Below, one piece after another: positions 1-12,740 of a stretch of DNA of 64,000 nt. The stretch spans positions 11,718,001 through 11,782,000 of the forward strand of contig NC_083600.1 of NCBI RefSeq assembly GCF_020882245.1, read 5' to 3'. The translations under genes were made by a program, and so were the position numbers. How positions within the stretch are numbered: the first letter of the stretch is position 1; every line of letters begins with the position of its first letter. The notes under the pieces were generated by a model. That model ran no database searches. It saw nothing but the letters and a program-made list of their open reading frames with translations, and had not been told where the DNA came from. This DNA comes from Rhopalosiphum padi (Eukaryota; Arthropoda; Insecta; Hemiptera; Aphididae).

Positions 1-754
1 CACTCACCTGTACCTGGTTTACTCATATAACAGCGTTCGATTCAATTATATTTCCCTGAAGTGAAGATGGATTTTATACGCAAGTTTTCTACTTTTTTTT
101 TTTTTTATCGACATTGACGGGCGTCTCGGACTTTTTATTTCCCTATGAATAGTTTAACGAACTCTGTTTCTCTCCTACACGCTCACCATGTGTTGTCGGC
201 CAGAAAAGTTTTGGTAATTTATTCTACTTGATTGACATGATAATATTATATTAATTTGAACTTCAGAAAACTCACGGTAGTTTTCTATCTTTTCTGAAAT
301 CGAATGACAAACATTCTATAGTCTACGATGTTATCGACGGCGGTGGTGGTGTGTGAGTTAGCTACGCGCAAGTGACTTGGCGTGGATAATCGAATTCAGC
401 AGAGTGTGGACAATTACTTTCAGCGATATTCAAAGAATTCGGATTCTCTGTGATTGTCGTGTGAATGTTGCTTTGTCATCTCGAAAAACTTCTGTATATG
501 AGTTTACTATGCACAAACTGTTTAAAAATGCATGAGATTATGTCAAGCTTTAAAAAAAAAATAAAAATTTTTAGAAATGTGTAACGTTTGTCGTATAACT
601 ATTTAATAATAATAATAATATTTTTGACTGTAAGAGTAATATTAGTTCAAAATAGTTGAAAATTATATCATAAATTTGAATGTATATTTTATTTGTCATA
701 ACTATTATAACGCATTTATTTTTCAAATATTTTGATTGAACTTTAGAATACATA

Positions 755-768
755 CCTAACCTAACCTA
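755..768. repeat. Short telomere-type CCTAA (TTAGG) tract
   Basis: CCTAACCTAACCTA, nearly three units of the pentamer that forms the telomeres of most insects (TTAGG on the other strand). It is far too short to be a telomere. It is either an interstitial relic or chance. A second tract occurs near 21777-21788. Confidence 0.5.
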
Positions 769-1862
769 TAGTAGGTACACATTAGTGTATATACAATAAA
801 CATGCTATATAACAATAAAATAAAATTAATATTCATAGTAAAATGTAAGGAATGCAAGTTAAAATAGTATTACTAGATTTCTGTAATATTTCTACATTTT
901 AGAAAAACTGCAGTTTACCGAGGGAAATTCAAAATATAAATTTCACTTTAGTATTATTTTATACCGCTATATGAGTAAAACAACAGACAAGATTAATGAA
1001 AACAAATTCGAAATTTGACTAAAGAAGCTTGTAATAATATACATCAGGTTCCATGATATGTAATAATTTCATAATGTCATATTAAAATATATTTTGATAA
1101 ATGTTATCATTAAAATAAATAGAGTTGTATAGAATATAATTAAGTTTAGTCACGAAACAAAATGAATGAATATTTAAGAAAATCATTGATGATATTATCA
1201 ACTAAGATTTAGTGTAAAATGTTTTAGATAAAAAAAAAGAAAAACTTGTAATTTATCTACTGTAAAACTAATAATTATTAACCAATTACCTAGGTACCTA
1301 TTATTAAATACGAGTGTGTCATAAAACATAAATTATATAAATTATGTTTTAATACAAAATATATTTTTCATATAATTAAAAAAAAAGTTTTACCTACATA
1401 ATTAGAACAATATATTGTATTATTTATAATTTAATAAATTTAAACTTCATGTCTAAATGTATTAAAATAATAAAACGTACAAGAATGCATTGATTGTTGA
1501 AAATGTACTAATCCACATTATTCTAAATTATTCGTATATTATTCTATATTATTATAAACAATGCCAATAAACGAATTCCTGTTAATCAAATGTAGCTTTA
1601 TACTATATTACAAAATATTATATAATTGTTGTGTAACAAACAATATGGTTATTCATTTGTTTTGCTTATATTATATTAAAATACATAAATTAATATATTA
1701 TTATGGTAATAGGAGACGATTATGCGATGATAGGAGTTCTTCGAAACGAGCGTGAACTTTTTCCCAGAAATTGTCTTTTTATAGAATCCATACTCATTAT
1801 AAACACGATATAGTTTTAATGAATTATAAAACTTATATTATTACCTAATTTGTCATTTTAAG

Positions 1863-1870
1863 TGACGTCA
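1863..1870. promoter_or_regulatory. CRE-like palindrome TGACGTCA
   Basis: A perfect 8-base cAMP-response-element palindrome, the consensus site for CREB/ATF-type bZIP proteins. It lies in AT-rich DNA with no nearby gene start, so function is unproven. A second perfect copy sits in the 28 kb island. Confidence 0.3.
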
Positions 1871-3950
1871 GAAAATATATTTTACCGCAGTCAGAAAAAT
1901 TGGCGTAATTTATTATAATATTATTTAACGAGAAACATTATGAACATATTATATTCAGTCAAAAACTATTTTTTCCTACAATTTTAGCCATTAAAGTTGA
2001 TAAAAGTCATAATGAAATCGGAGACAAACCTATAACGCATTAATATTAAAAATAAATATATAAATGTATTATATTCATAAATATTGTAAATGTTGTATTG
2101 AGAACATATAAGCCATTATATTCCATATAATATTGCTGGATAATATTCCATCAAGATTTATCATTTTAAGTGATTATTCTAATGAAAATTAGAAGTATTA
2201 GTAAGTTGGATAATTTTCGAAAAACACTTTGGCATAAAGTAAGTATATACTTTCTCAATCTAATTGTATTTTTTTTTTTTTTTTATATTTCTTTATTAAA
2301 TTTAGATACGTTTGATAACGTTTATATGTAATCAGTGGTCAACCAGATATATTATTAATATATTTTAAAATGATTAATTTTTAATTGTACCTAATATTTA
2401 AGTTGTTAGTTATATCAGTATTTTGAATTATTCAATGTTCAACCGTTAAATATTTATAGGGTTATACAACGATATATTGAATAAAAACATAGGCAAGTAC
2501 AGTTTATATTGTTGATTATATTAGTTATTAAATAATGAATCATTTTCAAATTTTAAATTAAAAACATAAATCCAACGTTAACACTTATATGAGTTGACCA
2601 AAACCGTGTTGTTTATTTTATGACGTGTACATAATGTGCCTATATAGGTGTTCTACGGTTAGAAAGAGTAGATGCGTTCGGATTGTTGAATAACTTTTTG
2701 AAGATAATTTAATCTGTCCAACGTGTGTTTGTAATGGAATAATGTCACTTACTCGTATGCGCAATTTCGCCATTGAATATTTTATGCAATTATTAGTTTG
2801 TACAACGAAATTATTCATACACCACTGTAGTGCGTAGAAAACACGAATACGTGTAGTGCGTATCTCATACAATTTTTTAGTCTGACACTACATGCCTTAT
2901 TTTAATATACGGGTTTGCACAGTCGGAGGTCCATTATTATTATATACGATTATGTGTGGTTGTAGACGGTTTTTAATTTAGTAAAGTTTATCGTGGCTAT
3001 TTTAAACTGGGACTTAATACGTACCTATACAGTAATATTAAAACCCAAAAAGTATACGGTCGACACCCTATGGTTTATTTTGATAAATGAGTGGTGTGCA
3101 GTCTGAACATTTTAAATTAAAAAAATATAAATCTACGGGAAAATATTCGCATTTTAAACATAACCACTATTTTTTAGTGTAATATTGTTTGCACGAATTG
3201 TAAGAATAACAAAAAAACCAATAAAAATACAAACCATGAAAACGACACAATACATGCAGTATGACAATACGTCAATAGCCGTTCGAAATTTAAACGCACA
3301 TAATATTCCATAGATTTCTCGAAATTCTTTGAATTTGGTTGGTAAAACAAACCGAAAATCCAGAACGAACGATCGTCGTGCGTTAATTATTCAGCAATAT
3401 ACGTTCTGAAATATTATGATCTATTGTACACCACATACCAAGTATGCTATTATATCTACCTGCTGAAAATATTCATAACAGCGGCGCGAGCAGTTGAAAT
3501 CGGATTTGTTTGGTGGTTAACAATAACGTTACAACAACGGTCGAGTACCTGTGCGTGTGATAATATAATATAATAATAATATACACCTATGCACACGATG
3601 TAGTAATGGCTAGTCGTACGGTGATGGCCGTTGACATTTCGCCCGGCGTGTATATCGTAATACGAGTGTCGACGTGTCGAGTATATAATAATACCGTTTA
3701 CGGACGAGATAATTTTTGAGACCGTTAAAAGTGAGAATATAAGAACCTTTGCACCGAGCGAAGCCGTTGTCGAGTGCTTTACGGCTTACGCCCCTGCCTG
3801 ACACATGTTTAATAGTCATATACGCGTTATTATTATTATCATCTGTGCGTATTGCATTATAGCTGTATATGATAGTACTACACCGTTAGGTACAAATGCA
3901 GTGATGACGGGATCACTTGCTGAATTATATTGCAATACAGCAACACTACT

Positions 3951-3983
3951 CCACCACCACTACCACCACCACCACCACCACCA
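3951..3983. repeat. (CAC)n trinucleotide repeat
   Basis: An almost pure CCA/CAC run with one T interruption. It produces a poly-His stretch in a plus-strand frame that is otherwise not protein-like. Confidence 0.9.
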
Positions 3984-4344
3984 TTGCTGGTGCCGCAGTC
4001 GTTATTATTTGTCATCAAATCGGAGAAACAACACTGTTTGTCCGTCGTATATTATATTATAGACTTGTTATTATATAATATATTTTTATAACGCTTATAT
4101 GAGTGCAAGTCGTCGTCGACCTTTATGCATCCCCATCAGAGTCCAAGTATTTAGAGGAAGACAGGTGTACACACTTACGGACGTTGAGTGATATCTAGAC
4201 ACAAATCGTACCATTCGTACCTACATCTTATCTAGATAAATGAATGCATTAGTATGTGATTGGTTTCCAAGATTTAAATTATTTACCAAAAAAAAAAAAA
4301 AAACAATATGATAAAAATGTATGTTTTTTAATATTATTTTTTTC

Positions 4345-4392
4345 CAACGAGGGTGGCACTTTCCCCCAGTGCCCCCGCTGAATCCGCCCTTG
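4345..4392 (-). mobile_element. GC-rich terminal fragment of a DNA transposon
   Basis: Read on the minus strand, the segment begins CAAGGGCGGATTCAGCGG and continues into a G-run followed by GGCAC. This matches the style of a very common insect DNA-transposon terminus (CAGGGGCGGATTTAGG type). The text is abruptly GC-rich against AT-rich flanks. No partner terminus was found nearby, so this looks like a truncated end. The superfamily is uncertain (hAT-like suspected). Confidence 0.5.
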
Positions 4393-5338
4393 ATTCACGT
4401 GTATTATTTTAAATAATCGGTTTGTTATTTAGTCATTTTACTATCAAAAGTATATAATATTGCTACAATACTATTTATAATTTTTCCAGCGAGAGAATGC
4501 GCCGTGGGCCGACCAACATTTCTAGGTTTTTTTGGCATCCTCAAGCGATACCGTGCCACAGGGGACCGATTTCGATAGCAGGGTAAACGAGTTGGTATGT
4601 TATTTTAATTATTTATGTTATATAATTTATAATTTCAAAAAAAAAAAAAAAAACAAAAGATTTATTTATAAATAATTAATTTTGTTGTACTTATTCTAAT
4701 TTAATATTGACATTTTAATTTATAGTTTGAAATTTTGAATATAATATAAATGGTATATGTTTAAAATGATCTAAGTTTAAACCAGAACATATGTGTAAAG
4801 TAGTAATTAGTACCTTACCTACTTTGACGTTCAATCATGATTATAAAATGTATGTATTTTACACGTATATATTTTTGGCACAAAACAAGACTTCCTGGTT
4901 ATGCCTCCTCTAATTACATTATGAATCCAATAGCATGTCAAGTATTTATAAATACTAACTATTGTAAGATACAAATTTAATATTTCATCTTCGTATGACT
5001 CTAGTCATTTATTCAGCCAGTTATCTAATATTTATCTAGATATTATTTTTGCTATCTGAACTCAACGCCAGTGATTTACAGTACACATGTAGTATGCAAC
5101 TCATATTAGGTATGCAGTGTTTGTTGGTATGTATAAATTATATACACGCGTGACACATGTATTATCTATATAAATATATAATATACATATATGCGCGTAC
5201 ACACACATACATTATATAAACGCTGTCGTAGTCGCCCACTGGCCGCAGGCCCACGGGGCGGTTACGCCTTTTTTGTCGACTGCATAGTACTCCGAGTCGG
5301 AATTGGCGACTATTGTCGGACGTCAGTCACACATTTAG

Positions 5339-5356
5339 ACACACACACACACACAC
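5339..5356. repeat. (AC)n microsatellite
   Basis: A perfect dinucleotide run of nine AC units inside the GC-richer island. Confidence 0.9.
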
Positions 5357-6156
5357 AGTCATACACGGTTAGCGTATGTGTAAATGAGTTACATAACCGT
5401 GCTATATGTTCGAGCGTAATTAAAATCCAAAGTCGACACACCCCTTAAAAACGGAAAGGGCGCCTCCTCGTTTACCCCCGAATACCTATAATATGTACTT
5501 CCACCTGCACGGCCGATCGTCTCATTAATCTTTTGTTGCTCACGTGTCGAACCCTATCGTTCAAAAATACGTGTGGTGGTGGTTGTGGTGACGGTGAATT
5601 TGGAGGGGGCGGGGGGAAGGAGAAGGGTAGCCAGCCCGCGAGAATCGCTATATACACACTCGTATACGCCAAACACATAACAAAAATATTAACAACCACC
5701 GCGTATGTTCATTAATCAGCCGATCGACTTATATGTGTACGGCTAAAATACTGTATACGGTGTACCTACGCTATGTCGTATATACGTGGGCACATATATA
5801 TATATATTTTTTTTTTTATATATATCTATACGAAACACATATCTGTATAATATAAATGTTGTACTATTTTTGGAAAAGGTTAATGTCAACTATTGTGGAA
5901 TACGCAACAGCAGTTTGCACAGCGTCAATATTGATCTACAGCAGCCGCTGCTGCCGTCGTCGGTTATTCGATACACGTGCAATATGTTATAGGTCTATAT
6001 ATAGTATTATATATATGTAGAGGTGGACGTACATTAAACGGACGTGTATTTATGCACAGTATGTAAATATTATTATTATGTTTATCGCTGGCGCACATCG
6101 TGTGTTCGAAGTTTGCGACCTTACACACTCGAATCGAATACCACAGTCGCACACGC

Positions 6157-6216
6157 ATGTATATATAATATGTGTGTGTATATATATAGATATATATATA
6201 TATAATATACATATAA
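6157..6216. repeat. Compound (TA)n/(TG)n microsatellite
   Basis: Alternating TA tracts broken by TGTGTGTG and short ATAA interruptions. Chance open frames on both strands run through it. Confidence 0.85.
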
Positions 6217-6289
6217 TACGAACGTACTTATATAATATATATTGTTTTACATACGATGCGCATCGCGACCGCGTCTAACATTATAATAT

Positions 6290-8780
6290 TGTAATCTTTG
6301 CACGTCAACAAAGTATACGAGTTAAAAAATTAATTAAAATCGTTTTTTTTTTTTTTTTGTAACGATTAAAAGTGTGTGGATTGATTTGTTTCACGTGTTC
6401 GTCGTAGACGTGTTCAATTTATACAATTTATATCGCATTGTTTTTTTTTTTACAAAATATTTTAACATCTGATATCATTGTAATTGTAATCGGATAACAT
6501 TTCAAATCAACTAATAAGATACACAACAATTAACAGGACTGTTGGAAAACAAAATTTCAAGAAAATAAATTACACATCTGGCTGTGTGTGTTTATTTAAA
6601 TGTATAATAATAAAATATTATATGTTTGTAAAAATTATTGTCTGCGGAGTACCTACCATATACGCATTTACCAATTTGATTAAAAAATATATTATGTAAT
6701 ATAATAAATGCAAATTTGCCATCTAAGTAAAATAATGACAGTAATATTGCCTTTCTTTACTTAAAACAAGTTTTTTTTTTATAATTTAATCATTTAAATT
6801 ATGCTTTTAACAATTTAAAACCAAAGAAAAAAAAATGGGAAAAAAAACAGTCAATATTATAATATATATTATTTTTATTGAAAAATTGCATTTATTCAAA
6901 TAATAATTATTATTGAAAGCATAGAAGAAATAGTTTTATAATAACAAAATAAAACTTTATTAATAATATTGCTCTGTGTATGCATAATATATAGAATTTA
7001 TCATGAAATTAATTTTAAAAGATTTATAGGTCCTTAATGTTTGGTTTTAATTAAGTTTTAAATTTAATTATTTCACAGTCTTGTTTATTTTAAATTATTC
7101 TAGTATATACTTTGTTATTTGTTACAAACTACAATATAATATTTAATATTCTATAATATTTTTTATTTTATTTCTGATAATACTTTTTAAAGTAGAAAAT
7201 AATGCTTCAATCTCAATTTCAATATATTTTTTGGTAGGAATGTAAATCTACTTAGTACATTAAGGGTTTTAAAAAAAAAAAATCCAGTACTGTTTTTTTA
7301 ATAATCGAAAAAGAAACACACATCATTGCGAATTCATTCAGCTCAGAATCTAAAATTAGGGAAACGAAAAAACAAATCGTGGAAAAAAATCGATTTTTTA
7401 TTTTGTTGTTATTCAAAGACTAATAACGATACGTATACGAATAGATGTATGTAATTTGTATCAATGTTTATATTAGAATTATCTATGTAAGATTTAATTT
7501 CTAAAATATTTCATTACTTTTAAGCAATTTGAAAAAAAAAACAGTTTTTTTTATTTAAAACATTGTTTTTTGTTCTTGACGTTTGTTTGATTTTTTTTTT
7601 TTATATAATATTGTAAACATGTTTTAAAAAATGTATAACATTTCTTTCTTTCAAACATAATATATAGGAACATTATAAATAAATCATCATTCTTATATTA
7701 TCTTAATCATGATTATATTTTTGTTTTTTTATAATATTATTTACAATTATTTATAGATAAAGTGTTCTGTATTAAGTATTTTATAGAAAAAAATACGATA
7801 CGATTTTATGTTTTTTTAAACGTTTATAAAATAAGATGTTTTAAAAATAATAATCACTTGTTTAAAATTATTAACACATTATAAACGCGTTTTCAGATAT
7901 TAATAGACAATTGAAATCGTCAATTTTTTTTTTGAAAATTTAATATAAGGTTTCATAGAAGTTTTGTTTACAAAAATTTAAAAAAAAAGTTTAGTGTACC
8001 TAGGTAAATCCATTATTATTTTTTATGAGTGTCTTTAGTCGATATTTATGCAAGTTAATAGTCAGTTAATAGTATTAATAATAATATTTACATAATTAAT
8101 AAGAGTATGATGTGAATATATATTACTCGACATTCGTATTTTAATAATAATTAATGATAACGACAAAAATGTATTAATTCAATTTACTTTATTATTAATA
8201 ATAGTAAACTAAATTTTTATATTATCATTATAAATATATAATAAAATATAGTTAGTTTGTCAGATCCTTTCCGTTCAGAATCATTTTTGAGTTTTCATTC
8301 ATTATAATATGTTTTAATTTAATATTGAAATCAGGTTCAACACATCCGTGATAACTTAATCATTAACAAGGTACACTCGACTCTTATAACTGTACAGCAG
8401 AACGGTTAGTCACTTGTCCACCTTTTCTTTTTATTTTACGCACATTATAATACAACAATATTAGTTAGTACTAAAATGGCCATCTTCAAAAATATCTATA
8501 ATCTATATATATATACGTAGTACATTTACCGCATATCTATATCTGTATTTGTATTGTATCGGGTCTGTTAACATTTTTCCTATCAATTATGACATTAAGT
8601 ATAATGATTTTTTGACCTTAATCAGGATATCGACAAAATGTATTTATTTTATGTAATTAGTCGAAGAAAGCACTATGGTATATTACTTAACTGAAACTAA
8701 CCAAATAAGAACGTTTTATTTTTCCTAATACTACGTACAATAAGAAGAGGTTTAGTGGATTCGCGTTTTATTAAATATAA
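6290..8780. other. AT-rich non-coding stretch
   Basis: Dense homopolymeric A and T runs and TAATAATA-type text, with no open frame of note. Nothing else seen. Confidence 0.6.
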
Positions 8781-9130
8781 TGCCAAGTTCTGTTCATCAG
8801 CTTACTGGCTTTGAACATATTATATATTTTGCCTTAGTTTGCTCTTTTCTTGAGTACAGATATAGTATAGTTGTTTGGCATCCTTAACTTATTGCACTAA
8901 GGATCAATTACGGTTAGTACGTGCTCGGAATATGTTCCTCGCTTATACGGCATTTATGTTGAAAATGTATATAACATCACCCATATGATTATTGTGAAAT
9001 TCGTGAAAAATATTGCTTGTTTACTTATGTGTTTATTCAATAAAGCTGGGTGTATTTCATTGTTGATTATGCTTGGAAGTTCATTAGACGTCGCGCAAAC
9101 CATCTGGCAGGCGTTTTTTTTCTCCAGAAT
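8780..9130 (+). pseudogene. Decayed non-LTR retrotransposon (LINE), C-terminal end of reverse-transcriptase ORF
   Basis: The plus-strand frame from the ATG at 8780 reads into FALVCSFLEYRYSIVVWHP before a TAA at about 8885. A second frame from about 8914 gives LVRARNMFLAYTAFMLKM, then a stop. Known: LINE (Jockey/R1/CR1 type) ORF2 proteins have an ALVRSxLEYxxxxWxP segment shortly followed by a QxxFLxxxAFKL segment just C-terminal to the reverse-transcriptase core. The order and spacing match, but a stop and at least one frameshift lie between them, so the copy is dead. Text to about 9130, including RRRANHLAGVFF in another frame, may continue the remnant. The clade cannot be fixed. Confidence 0.6.
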
Positions 9131-12120
9131 ACATGGTTAGGTATTTCCATGTTTTATTCGCAGTAAATATTTTTTGTGTACTAACCAGATTAGTGTGTAT
9201 TATATCACTTTAATACGGTTATTTTTCAGTGTTAAATTAAATTGTATAGTTAATTTATGCATTTACAATTTTTCAGCCGTGAATATATAGGTATACCGAT
9301 ATATTATGTACTTATAAATGTGTGAATATAATAATCTATCTATACTAATTTATTCATTCGTTAAAATAATGCAATTACTATTAATGTCTATTGAGATACT
9401 GAAACATATGCATTAAATATTTTAATTTTATTTTAGTTATAATATGGTAATAATAATTAATAACCGATAATACAATTATTTTATTCAAATACGTTTATAT
9501 TTGTATTTTGGACGGATTTAACTTGGATTAACGATATATTATGAAGAAATAACATTCAACTGTATTATATTATACATTTATACAAGTACAATATGTTTCC
9601 GTTTTGAATACAATAAATACTGTTTTTAATTTGATATAGTATAAAAATTACTTGAGAATTATTTTCGTCATCATCATAAACAGCCCGATTTTAATGCGAT
9701 ATTAATATCATATTATGGTGATTTTATAATTTTAAACAGCGGTTTTATGATATGAAGCATATATTGTCGTAGTTCACAAAATCATAGAATAGTATTTTGT
9801 AGGTAAGTGTACTTCTTTGATAATAATGGACGCTAATTGTACCAGGTAATCCAAAATTGTGACACAAATTACGATTGGACTGCTGTAGGTGAGTAAACAT
9901 TTTAGGTAATAAGGGAACAAATGTACGTATAAATCAAGGGGCTTTAATAAATCTTTGGTATTTTCCGTAGTTGGCTCTATTTTCTAGACATATGAGATGA
10001 GATGTCTTATTTACAGTTGTAGTGTATATAATATAAGCTTGTTAATTCATATATCAACCCAGAGATTACTATTCATCTTTAACATATAGCTATACTGACC
10101 TGATTAGGAATAAAACTTAACACGTTGCTTATCATTTAATGGTTTTTAATTTGCCAAGCTTGCGTGCTTAAGATATTTTTTAACAATATTTTGAAATATA
10201 AGATATAAATACTACAATGAATTTTTTTATTATTTTTTTATTTTTATTATAACAATGTTCTTGTATGAACAAAGAAGTTTTTACGATTACTAAAAAAAAA
10301 ATTTGTACATAAAAAATATATTATTTAAAAGTTAATTTATTAACTTAAGAATATTATTGAATAATATATTTAAGTATGTTAACATTTATTGTGTAAATAA
10401 TATTTTGAAATATTTTTACACATAAATTAGCTAGAATTTATTTAAATTAATCTTGCATTCGAATTTATTATCGTATAAAATTACATATTGTAAAATTAAA
10501 TACTAACGTACTTTAATGTTTGCCAATTATCAGATACAACATTTTTTAAACGGTTATTAATATTTTATAATTCTCAGTGTTAGATATAGCTGATTATTTA
10601 ATTTATATAGTGTAATGCGAGTAGCTATAATACAGTCTTTATACCTATCTCTTAATATTTGTTTACTAATTTGTAAATTTAACTATGTTACATAATTACA
10701 TTAGATTTATCAGAAATGTTACTCATTTTTCGTTAGTGCTTGAAAACAACTAAGAATTTTCAAACACGACCATTTAAAGTGCTTTTTGTATTTTAATAGC
10801 TGTAATCTCTAAAAAGATTATACGAAACTTTTGTAGAACTTTTGCAGTATTTAAAAGTGTTTCAGAGAAATAACATAATTCTAAATTTATACTAAAATAG
10901 GTATAACTTCCTGTAAATTTCAAATATTAGATTTAAAAATTCAAAATTTGTATGAAAATACATTTTTATTTCTTTGTTATTTGTTTGTAAATTTTTATAA
11001 CCAACATGTTATTATAGTCATGTAAAAACCAATAAAAATTATAATTTAAAGAAATATTCTGTTATTATATTATATTAATTTAGAGCATATTATTTAAATT
11101 TATAGTGTATTTTTATGTTTTTGAATTAATTAAATGTACCTATAGTAAATGTCGTAACTTTGTAAATGATGAAAAATACAATTTGGATATACTTAATAAT
11201 TGCGAAATATTTATTAATTACAAAATAATATATAATCTTAATTTTACGTTTTTAAGCATTATAGTCTGGTATGTATTTAATATTATAACTTAAATTCTTT
11301 TAAATTAAATTAATTCCTGTAGTCAATTTATTGATGTTTTTTTTAATTATATAAGGATTTTTTTTTTATTTTGTTATTAGGAATAAGTCATTGACTGATA
11401 TTTTATTTTATGATAATTATTATTGTGAATTATTAATAAAGATATGATATAGATTTTTGATTTTATAAAGCACGGTATTTTGTTACAATAGCACATAATG
11501 ATTATTGAAAAGAAAATAGCCATATATACATTATTTTACTTGTAAAAAATTAAAATATTTACAAATTGATGACTCATTATTTAAATGGGTTAGATTCATT
11601 TTCAACAATCGTATATTATTTTTTTTTTTACTTTAAAATTATAAAGTTTTCTATAGTTATTCTATATGATTTTAATGATTTACTATATACTAAATTAAAA
11701 ATTAAACATATCCTATCTCATATTAATTTGAATTTTTTTTCACGAAAGATAAATATTTTAACTTTATATTTCAGAATAATAATTGAAATATTTAATTTAA
11801 TTATAGTATAGCCAATTCAGAAAATGTCTATACATTTTATGAACTCTGAAAATATTTATAATTAAGTAGTTAAGAGTTTATTTATGAAATGTGTAATAAT
11901 ACACAGGATTCCTATAAAAATAAAGCCAAACGCTTTAAATGAATAAGTAAATATAAAATATATAAATGTATAAACTTTGAGAATTTGAAATTTTTAGTAA
12001 ATAATTTTTTTTTTTGTACAAAGATTATCAATTTAATTACAACAACGTAACATTATAATATATTACACATGTATACTTCTATATAATTTTATTTTTCTAC
12101 TATCGTTATATTATTAGTTG
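9131..12120. other. AT-rich non-coding stretch
   Basis: Only AT-rich filler with long T runs. Open frames at 11105-11293 and 11566-11811 are made of Ile/Leu/Phe/Asn/Tyr/Lys codons expected by chance from this composition. No element recognised. Confidence 0.6.
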
Positions 12121-12740
12121 ACGTTTTTCTTCATTCCCCAGGTGTATACGCAATTCCACTTAAATGATCTAAGCACTTTATCTATCAGCATTATGATATA
12201 TGGATTGGATAGGTTTTTTCCTCACTTTTGAGTGGCAATGTCGAAGGCGGTCGATCAAAACTCGTTCAATCTTCTTTTCATGTTGTATTCAAGGATTGCT
12301 AGGATGGAGAAATAAATCTGCGTATCTACCAGCGGTAATGGCATTTTTATTCATCGTAATAATTCGCGTTAGAAAAAACCTTTTTCGGTTTCTATTTTTT
12401 GATACTCTAAAGCCAATATTTTTTTCTGGAAAAAGATCTATGCTAGAGCAGACCATATAAGCCTTTTTTTTTAACAACGAATAAAGCTTTCTTGGATCTT
12501 AAATTTGGTTTGTCCGGAAACATTTCAGTGCATTGGTAAAAAAAAATCTGACTACCTACACAGCATAACAAACTTGTAGTAGGTTTGTGACGGATGAGAA
12601 CAACTTTACGAAAGGTGTGAGCTAATGGATATTCGATGTACACTAGTCCATGCGTTGAGTGTAGGATTTGACGAAAAATATATGATACGCGGAGAGGGGA
12701 GAAGTAGGAATGATAGACATCTTCTATAAAAATATGTCAA
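12121..12740. other. Less AT-rich block with overlapping open frames, unassigned
   Basis: A roughly 600 bp patch of mixed composition between AT-rich flanks. It has an 86-codon plus-strand frame (12200-12460) and two minus-strand frames (12289-12477 and 12443-12643). None resembles a known family, and openness on both strands argues against coding. A decayed transposon piece or a regulatory segment are the alternatives. Confidence 0.3.

Larger units (their letters stand above)
1..3480. other. AT-rich non-coding stretch
   Basis: No gene seen. The sequence is AT-rich with many short A/T homopolymers. It contains a short CCTAA telomere-type tract (755-768) and a perfect CRE palindrome (1863-1870). 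Short open frames here (for example 1561-1755 plus and 2618-2872 minus) have low-complexity translations and no family resemblance. If the 5-HT1 gene continues leftward, this is part of its long downstream intron. Confidence 0.6.
3480..6290. other. GC-richer island with microsatellites, no identified gene
   Basis: Compared with its flanks this segment holds many CpG dinucleotides and GC-rich words (around 3480-3800, 5220-5330, 5480-5720 and 5930-5970). It carries CAC, AC and TA microsatellites. Open frames at 3805-4062 (a His run made by the CAC repeat), 5191-5448, 5472-5699 and 5533-5715 (overlapping on opposite strands) have low-complexity translations and no recognisable domain. It could be a promoter or untranslated exon region; orientation cannot be decided. 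Confidence 0.4.

Noticed and set aside
1..60. A minus-strand CAG|GTGAGTG donor at the left edge with a CTTCACTTCAG acceptor about 53 bases upstream, suggesting a micro-exon of the receptor
   Set aside because: All three frames of the 53-base segment contain stop codons, and no GPCR text is visible. At most it is an untranslated exon.
755..768. CCTAA repeats as a sign of a telomere or chromosome end
   Set aside because: Only about three units, with ordinary sequence on both sides.
3805..4062. An 85-codon frame with a His run
   Set aside because: The His run is a CAC microsatellite, and the remaining residues show no family resemblance or signal that would support a gene.
11566..11811. An 81-codon hydrophobic plus-strand frame that looks membrane-like
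   Set aside because: Phe/Ile/Leu/Tyr/Asn richness follows directly from TTT, ATT, TAT and AAT codons in AT-rich DNA; no conserved residues.
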